Assembly (NCBI GenBank): GCA_022650895.1
Contig: JALCQC010000001.1
Location: 62,001-126,000 of the forward strand
Direction: 5' to 3'
Length of the DNA stretch: 64,000 nucleotides
Origin: Bifidobacteriaceae bacterium
GTDB lineage: Bacteria; Actinomycetota; Actinomycetes; Actinomycetales; Bifidobacteriaceae
Position numbers and translations under genes: made by a program. Below the pieces are notes generated by a model. It ran no database searches. It saw nothing but the letters and a program-made list of their open reading frames with translations, and was not told the DNA's origin. Positions 59,942 through 64,000 of the stretch are shown one piece after another. Numbering within the stretch: the first letter of the stretch is position 1; each line of letters starts with the position of its first letter.

Positions 59942-61473
59942 CGTCGTGTCCTCATGCTTATTCCTTCGGAAATGTCGCTGATGGTGGGGGAGGTTCGACC
60001 GGCGAGATCGGCGATGGTCCACGCCAGACGGAGGGCTCTGTCCGCTCCCCTCAGACTGAGCCGGCGAGCTCTCAGCGCCTCCGAAAGCGGCGAGAGCGCG
60101 GAGGTTCCGGTGTTGCGTCGCAGCCATTGCCCCTGAGCCTGTGCATTGCACCGCCACCCGAATTCGGAAAATCGTTCTCTTGCGCAGGAACGAGCCTGAA
60201 CCACACGTTCCCGGATGGTGGCGCTGCTCTCACTTGCGGATTGTTGCCGTAGAGACAACGATTCGACGGGAGGGACGTCGATCTGGATGTCGATGCGGTC
60301 CAGCAGTGGGCCGCTGAGGCGAGACATGTAGCGCATGCGCTCGCGTGGACTGCATTTGCAGGCCTTCGCCTGATCCCAATAATTGCCGCAGGGACAAGGG
60401 TTCGCTGCCATGGCCAGAAGGAACTCGGCGGGATAGATGGTTGCCGATCGGGAACGGGACAGAGTGATGGACCCCGTCTCCAGTGGTTCGCGGAGAACCT
60501 GAAGGGAACGGGAGGAGAATTCCGGTGCCTCGTCGAGAAAGAGAACCCCGCCATGGGCACGGGTAATGGCACCTGGCTGCGCAATTCCCGAGCCTCCGCC
60601 GGCGAGCGCCGCCGTGGAAGCGGTGTGGTGTGGGGCCTCGAACGGTGGAAGAGTGCTCATCCCATAGAGAGGAAGGGTTCCGCACAGCGACCTGACCGAG
60701 GCGATCTCAAGGGCCTGTCTTTCGTCAAGTAACGGCATAATTCCGGGCAGGCGCGAGGCAAGCATTGTTTTTCCTGCACCCGGAGGACCCACCATTAAAA
60801 CGTGATGGCCACCGGCGGCGGCTACTTCGAGCGAGCGCTTTGCCGTGTTCTGGCCGAGCACTTCGTTCATGTCTCCGATGGGTGGCGTGCCCAGCTGTTC
60901 CGTTCCGTTGCCAAGACTCGGTGTTTTCAAGGGAGATTTCTCGAAATGGTGTGGGGTACAGGTTCCTCCGAGAAGGTGGATGGCTTCGGAAAGATGACGG
61001 ATGCCATGGATTTCAACGCCATGCACCAGTTCCGCTTCGCTGACGTTTTCCTGTGGCATCACCACACGCGTGATGCCTTCCTCTCGTGCGTGCAGCAGAA
61101 TCGGAAGCAAACCGGTGATGGGAAGGACCGTTCCGTCGAGATTGAGTTCCCCGAGAAGAAGCATGTCGTCGTTTTCGGGATGCGGCAGGTTCCCGCTCGC
61201 TCCCATGACGGCAATCGCGATGGCGAGGTCATGACCGGATCCCCGTTTCGGCAAGGACGCCGGAGAGAGATTCACCGTCACGCGTGTCTGTGGCCAGCGG
61301 AAACCCACCGTGCTCGTCGCTGCCTTGACGCGTTCCCTCGCTTCACCGAGGGAGGTGTCGGGAAGTCCGATGATCGAAAAATAGGGGAGTCCCGGGGAGA
61401 CGAAGGCCTGAGTACGGATGGTGAAGGCGCGCAGACCGATGAGTCCGACGGACATGGAGGAACCGATACGCAT
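59938..61473 (-). CDS. comM: ComM/YifB-family Mg-chelatase-like AAA+ ATPase
   Basis: The 511-residue protein shows an N-terminal Lon-protease-like domain (FVSPGLPYFSIIGLPDTSLG), Walker A VLMVGPPGAGKTMLASRLPG, Walker B HGGVLFLDEAPEFSSRSLQV and the C-terminal zinc-type segment MAANPCPCGNYWDQAKACKC. ComM is a hexameric helicase that widens the region of strand exchange during transformation. It is in an operon with yraN upstream and dprA downstream, each overlapping by a few bases, a common arrangement. Confidence 0.93.
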   Translation of the reverse strand: MRIGSSMSVGLIGLRAFTIRTQAFVSPGLPYFSIIGLPDTSLGEARERVKAATSTVGFRWPQTRVTVNLSPASLPKRGSGHDLAIAIAVMGASGNLPHPENDDMLLLGELNLDGTVLPITGLLPILLHAREEGITRVVMPQENVSEAELVHGVEIHGIRHLSEAIHLLGGTCTPHHFEKSPLKTPSLGNGTEQLGTPPIGDMNEVLGQNTAKRSLEVAAAGGHHVLMVGPPGAGKTMLASRLPGIMPLLDERQALEIASVRSLCGTLPLYGMSTLPPFEAPHHTASTAALAGGGSGIAQPGAITRAHGGVLFLDEAPEFSSRSLQVLREPLETGSITLSRSRSATIYPAEFLLAMAANPCPCGNYWDQAKACKCSPRERMRYMSRLSGPLLDRIDIQIDVPPVESLSLRQQSASESSATIRERVVQARSCARERFSEFGWRCNAQAQGQWLRRNTGTSALSPLSEALRARRLSLRGADRALRLAWTIADLAGRTSPTISDISEGISMRTRR

Positions 61474-61910
61474 CAGAAGGCCCCTTCCATATGGTGATAG
61501 GCAATCGAATCGGAAAGGGGAATGATGGTGAAGGCGTCGAAGCGCAGGGGCGGAAGAGGGTGGTTGCTCTGCTGAACGAATTCAAAGGCTGCGTGCCTCA
61601 GTCGTGACTGTTTTCGTGGCGTGATGGCTGCTTCTGGAGAACCGTAGTTCCGTGATCGCCGTGTTTTCACTTCGATGATGGCGAGGTGACTCTTCTGCGG
61701 TGTCACGGCGACGACGTCCAACTCGCCGAATCGGGTGCGGAAGTTGCGTGCGATGATGGTATAACCGTTCTCTTTCAAGTAGGAAGCTGCGAAGAGTTCC
61801 CCGGCCTTGCCGAGGCTTTTTGCGGAAAGCAGCGGTGACAGCAGTGCGGCGGCCGTCAGTTTCATGCTGATGGTGGCTGATGATTCTTGGATCTTCTCTT
61901 CTCTGAGCAT
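61473..61910 (-). CDS. YraN-family putative endonuclease
   Basis: The 145-residue protein has the UPF0102/YraN core of a PD-(D/E)xK-like fold: GKAGELFAASYLKENGYTII, NFRTRFGELDVVAVTPQKSH and LAIIEVKTRRSRNYGSPEAA. E-L-D and E-V-K are the expected metal-binding residues. Function is not settled; genes next to comM and dprA suggest DNA processing. The start is either 61910 or the ATG at 61865, both with weak ribosome sites. The stop overlaps the comM start. Confidence 0.85.
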   Translation of the reverse strand: MLREEKIQESSATISMKLTAAALLSPLLSAKSLGKAGELFAASYLKENGYTIIARNFRTRFGELDVVAVTPQKSHLAIIEVKTRRSRNYGSPEAAITPRKQSRLRHAAFEFVQQSNHPLPPLRFDAFTIIPLSDSIAYHHMEGAF

Positions 61911-62216
61911 GCTCCAAGTTCAGCATGTTCTTCTCCGGGGCACTATCGAAAACGACGGTTGTGACCGGATGGGAATTCAGGAGTGGAAAAGGGGTCAGAA
62001 GAGTGAGGTGGGAGTAAGGAAAGAACTCGGTCTGCAGGACGAAGACCGCTTTGGTGAGGTGTGGATAAGTGCACCAGAATAAGTGAAACAGAACGGGCTG
62101 GGTTTCCATCAGCCGTCAGATGATCTTCAGATCAATTTTGAGATCAATCGTCAGTTGGAGGGAAACCCAGCCCGTTCAGCAGGTTCGTTTTCCTGTTTTC
62201 TACCTCACTGCGTTTT
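61911..62216. other. Intergenic region between yraN and the pyridoxamine kinase gene
   Basis: Apart from the large palindrome at 62091-62177 nothing is seen; it must contain the promoter of the yraN-comM-dprA operon on the minus strand and the 3' end of the kinase transcript. Confidence 0.6.
62091..62177. terminator. 87-nt palindrome with 17-bp perfect stem
   Basis: GAACGGGCTGGGTTTCC (62091-62107) and GGAAACCCAGCCCGTTC (62161-62177) are exact complements. The 53-nt interior has further inverted parts (TGATCT/AGATCA near 62120 and a repeat of GATCAAT). It lies 40 bp after the pyridoxamine kinase stop and so most likely ends that transcript, although no long T-run follows; it may instead be a small palindromic repeat element. 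Confidence 0.6.
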
Positions 62217-63095
62217 CTACTTCACCAAAGAGGTCAGCTCGCTGAGCACCGACTCGAAGCTCACGCCGCGCTCCTTGAAATGGGGCTGCTTCGCCGTCAC
62301 CTGCATGGCGGAACGAACGAACTCACCTGCGATGTGGGCGGACTCGGGCAAGGTGCGTCCGGCCATGATCGCTCCCGACAGGGCGGAGGCAAAGGCGTCT
62401 CCGGTGCCGTGGACCATGAAGGGGAGCTTTCCGTGGACGAGTTCTTCCTTCCCCTCGGAGCCGCTTTCGGCGGAGGCCACATAGTTGCGCAGTGTGCCGT
62501 CGTTGCGGTCGATTCCCTTGAGAACGACGGATTTCGCACCGGCCTCGAGCAGTTCGTCGAGGATGCGGTTCACGGTGTCGTCGTCAACGTTCTGACCGGC
62601 GTAGTCGTCTCCTGTGAGAATGGACGCTTCGGTGAGGTTCGGTGCGAGGACGTCGGCCCCGTCCACCAAATGGGCCATGGCGGCGCACAGTTCCGGGGTA
62701 TAGGTGGGATAGGTCTTTCCGCCGTCGCCCATCACGGGATCCACCAAGCGAAGGGCCGTGGGGTACTCGGAGTACAGGCGCTGGATGATGCCGACCTGTT
62801 CGGCGTTTCCGAGGAATCCGGAATAGATGCCGTCCAGTTCGACGCCTTCCTTCTGCCATGCATCGAGGTAGGCGGGAAGCATCTCCGTGGTGTCATGGAA
62901 GGTGTAGTCCTTATACATGGTGTGCGCGGAGAAAAGTGCCGTGGGCACGGGGCATACGTCGCAGCCAGCGGCTGAGAGGATGGGGATGGCGGCGGTGAGA
63001 GAACATTTCCCGTATCCGCACATGTCATGGACCGCGGCCACACGGGGAATGTAATCGGGATCGCGCTGGTAGAGTGCCGAATTATTGAGTGTCAT
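62217..63095 (-). CDS. pdxY: Pyridoxamine kinase
   Basis: The 292-residue protein is of the PfkB/ribokinase superfamily, PdxY branch: VAAVHDMCGYGKCSLTAAIP near the N-terminus, DPVMGDGGKTYPTYTPE for substrate binding, and the anion hole/catalytic segment VHGTGDAFASALSGAIMAGR. It phosphorylates pyridoxal, pyridoxamine or pyridoxine in B6 salvage. It is divergent from metY, a PLP enzyme gene, which may be meaningful. Family length is normal. Confidence 0.9.
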   Translation of the reverse strand: MTLNNSALYQRDPDYIPRVAAVHDMCGYGKCSLTAAIPILSAAGCDVCPVPTALFSAHTMYKDYTFHDTTEMLPAYLDAWQKEGVELDGIYSGFLGNAEQVGIIQRLYSEYPTALRLVDPVMGDGGKTYPTYTPELCAAMAHLVDGADVLAPNLTEASILTGDDYAGQNVDDDTVNRILDELLEAGAKSVVLKGIDRNDGTLRNYVASAESGSEGKEELVHGKLPFMVHGTGDAFASALSGAIMAGRTLPESAHIAGEFVRSAMQVTAKQPHFKERGVSFESVLSELTSLVK

Positions 63096-63438
63096 ATCAA
63101 CCTTATTTTGAAATCAACTTACGTGTCTCATGGAGCCACGCCGGCAGTATCGACCACGGCGAGTGCACTGTGCTGCGCCTATCCGCAGTGTGTGCGACAC
63201 GCATGAATCGATGCCACCCCACACCATAGCAGCCGCGGTGGTTACGAGCATTGAAATTTCACTTTCGATGAGGAGAGCGTGAGGTCGGAGGTTGCGGAAA
63301 TATGCGGCCCTTGAGGAAGCCATAAATAACCCCGATAACGAAAAGCCGTTTCCAACTTGATTGCATGTGGAAACCGGCGTTATCGTCACATCAGCAGCAC
63401 ATGGCGGAGACTACCCGCCCACCCCAAAAGGAGACATC
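63096..63438. other. Divergent control region between pdxY and metY
   Basis: The region contains no gene. On the metY side are two successive hairpins in the leader. On the pdxY side a TTATTTT stretch lies near the start. The central part (63130-63290) shows no repeat or box that I can name. Confidence 0.6.
63333..63385 (+). promoter_or_regulatory. Long hairpin in the metY leader
   Basis: CGATAACG (63333-63340) with CGTTATCG (63378-63385) and GCCGTTTCCA (63345-63354) with TGGAAACCGGC (63368-63378) build one stem with a small bulge. A second hairpin GGCGG/CCGCC (about 63403-63418) lies between it and the ribosome site AAAAGGAGA at 63427. It could be a transcript leader controlled by a sulfur metabolite, or an operator. 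It does not match the SAM riboswitch cores I know. Confidence 0.45.
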
Positions 63439-64000
63439 ATGGCAGACAAGAAATATCGTTTTGAAACACTCCAGCTACACGTTGGTCAGGAGCAGGCGGA
63501 TCCTGCCACCGACTCGCGTGCCGTACCGATCTACGCGACGACCAGCTACGTCTTCCATGATTTCGACCATGCCGAGGCGCGCTTCGGCCTCAAAGACGCC
63601 GGAAACATCTACGGCCGTCTCACCAATTCCACGCAGGGCGTTTTCGAGGATCGCATCGCAGCCCTCGAAGGTGGCACTGCCGGTCTCGCCGTCGCCTCTG
63701 GCGCCGCAGCCGTTGACTACGCGGTTCGCAACATCACACAGAACGGCGACCACATCGTCTCCTCCAAGAACATCTATGGCGGAACCTTCAACCTCTTCGA
63801 GCACACTTTGCCACGTGACGGCGTCACCACCACGTTCGTCGACCCCGCCGACCCTCAGAACTTTGAGAACGCGATTCAGGACAACACCAAGCTCGTCTTC
63901 TTCGAAACCTTTGGCAACCCGAACGCCGACCTTCCGGATTTCGAAGCCATCAGCGAGATCGCTCACCGCCATCATCTTCCGGTGATCGTCGACAACACCT
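63439..64000 (+). CDS. metY: O-acetylhomoserine sulfhydrylase, N-terminal part (runs off the window)
   Basis: The frame is open to the right edge; 187 residues are seen. It starts KKYRFETLQLHVGQEQADPA, typical of MetY/O-acetylhomoserine aminocarboxypropyltransferase, with IYATTSYVF, FEDRIAALEGGTAGLAVASG and VDPADPQNFENAI for the PLP enzyme fold. The PLP lysine is beyond the window. It makes homocysteine from O-acetylhomoserine and sulfide. AAAAGGAGA stands five bases before the ATG, a strong ribosome site. Confidence 0.93.
   Translation, partial: MADKKYRFETLQLHVGQEQADPATDSRAVPIYATTSYVFHDFDHAEARFGLKDAGNIYGRLTNSTQGVFEDRIAALEGGTAGLAVASGAAAVDYAVRNITQNGDHIVSSKNIYGGTFNLFEHTLPRDGVTTTFVDPADPQNFENAIQDNTKLVFFETFGNPNADLPDFEAISEIAHRHHLPVIVDNT

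Noticed and set aside
63320-63438. SAM-I, SAM-II or SAM-VI riboswitch before metY
   Set aside because: The hairpins are real but the conserved cores that I know of are not visible. It is reported only as an unassigned leader.
63365-63985. Open frame of 206 residues shifted relative to metY
   Set aside because: The true gene is frame 63439 to the window edge, which starts with a strong ribosome site and matches MetY; the shifted frame gives a Ser/Thr/Arg-rich product.

Overview
The window is chromosomal DNA from a high-GC Gram-positive bacterium of the family Bifidobacteriaceae (Bifidobacterium or a close relative). This is inferred from the housekeeping gene order, the GC-rich codon use, GTG/ATG starts with GGAGG-type ribosome sites, Pho boxes made of GTTCACC units as in other Actinobacteria, and the close match of many proteins to bifidobacterial families. 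The exact species cannot be read from the sequence.

Layout. 1-8.6 kb: the end of tyrS followed by tightly overlapping genes (disordered-repeat/TPR protein, HAD phosphatase, small protein, tlyA, nadK, recN, HAD hydrolase). 8.6-19.6 kb: glyA, proA, nadD, prs, tRNA-Gln, a small AT-rich patch with a two-helix membrane protein, a second HAD phosphatase, glmU, rsfS, a histidine phosphatase and a Ser/Gly/Asp-rich surface protein. 19.7-25 kb: tRNA-Ala, corA and a four-gene polar amino-acid (glutamate-type) ABC transporter. 25-35.2 kb: leuS, comEA, comEC, holA and the t6A genes tsaE-tsaB-rimI-tsaD. 35.3-36.2 kb: a GNAT enzyme and tRNA-Arg(ACG).

36.1-43.8 kb is an integrative element inserted in the 3' end of tRNA-Arg. 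It is bounded by a perfect 48-bp direct repeat. It carries a tyrosine integrase, a regulator, an AlpA/Xis-like protein, a protein of unknown function, a RepA-like RecA-fold ATPase, an operon of four small XRE regulators (three of them in an exact 210-bp tandem array that differ mainly at the recognition helix), a decayed relative of these, an HNH-like zinc protein without the catalytic histidine, and a membrane-anchored protein. There are no recognisable conjugation or virion genes. This is the most novel part of the window.

44-50.3 kb: a phosphate regulon, senX3/regX3-type two-component genes followed by a Pho-box promoter and pstSCAB. 50.4-58 kb: a trans-sulfuration enzyme, nhaA, a LOG-family protein, an O-methyltransferase, and succinate dehydrogenase/fumarate reductase subunits B and A without membrane anchors. 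58-64 kb: an alkyltransferase-family protein, dprA-comM-yraN, a pyridoxamine kinase and the start of metY behind a hairpin-rich leader. DNA-uptake and processing genes (comEA, comEC, dprA, comM) are therefore present at two places.
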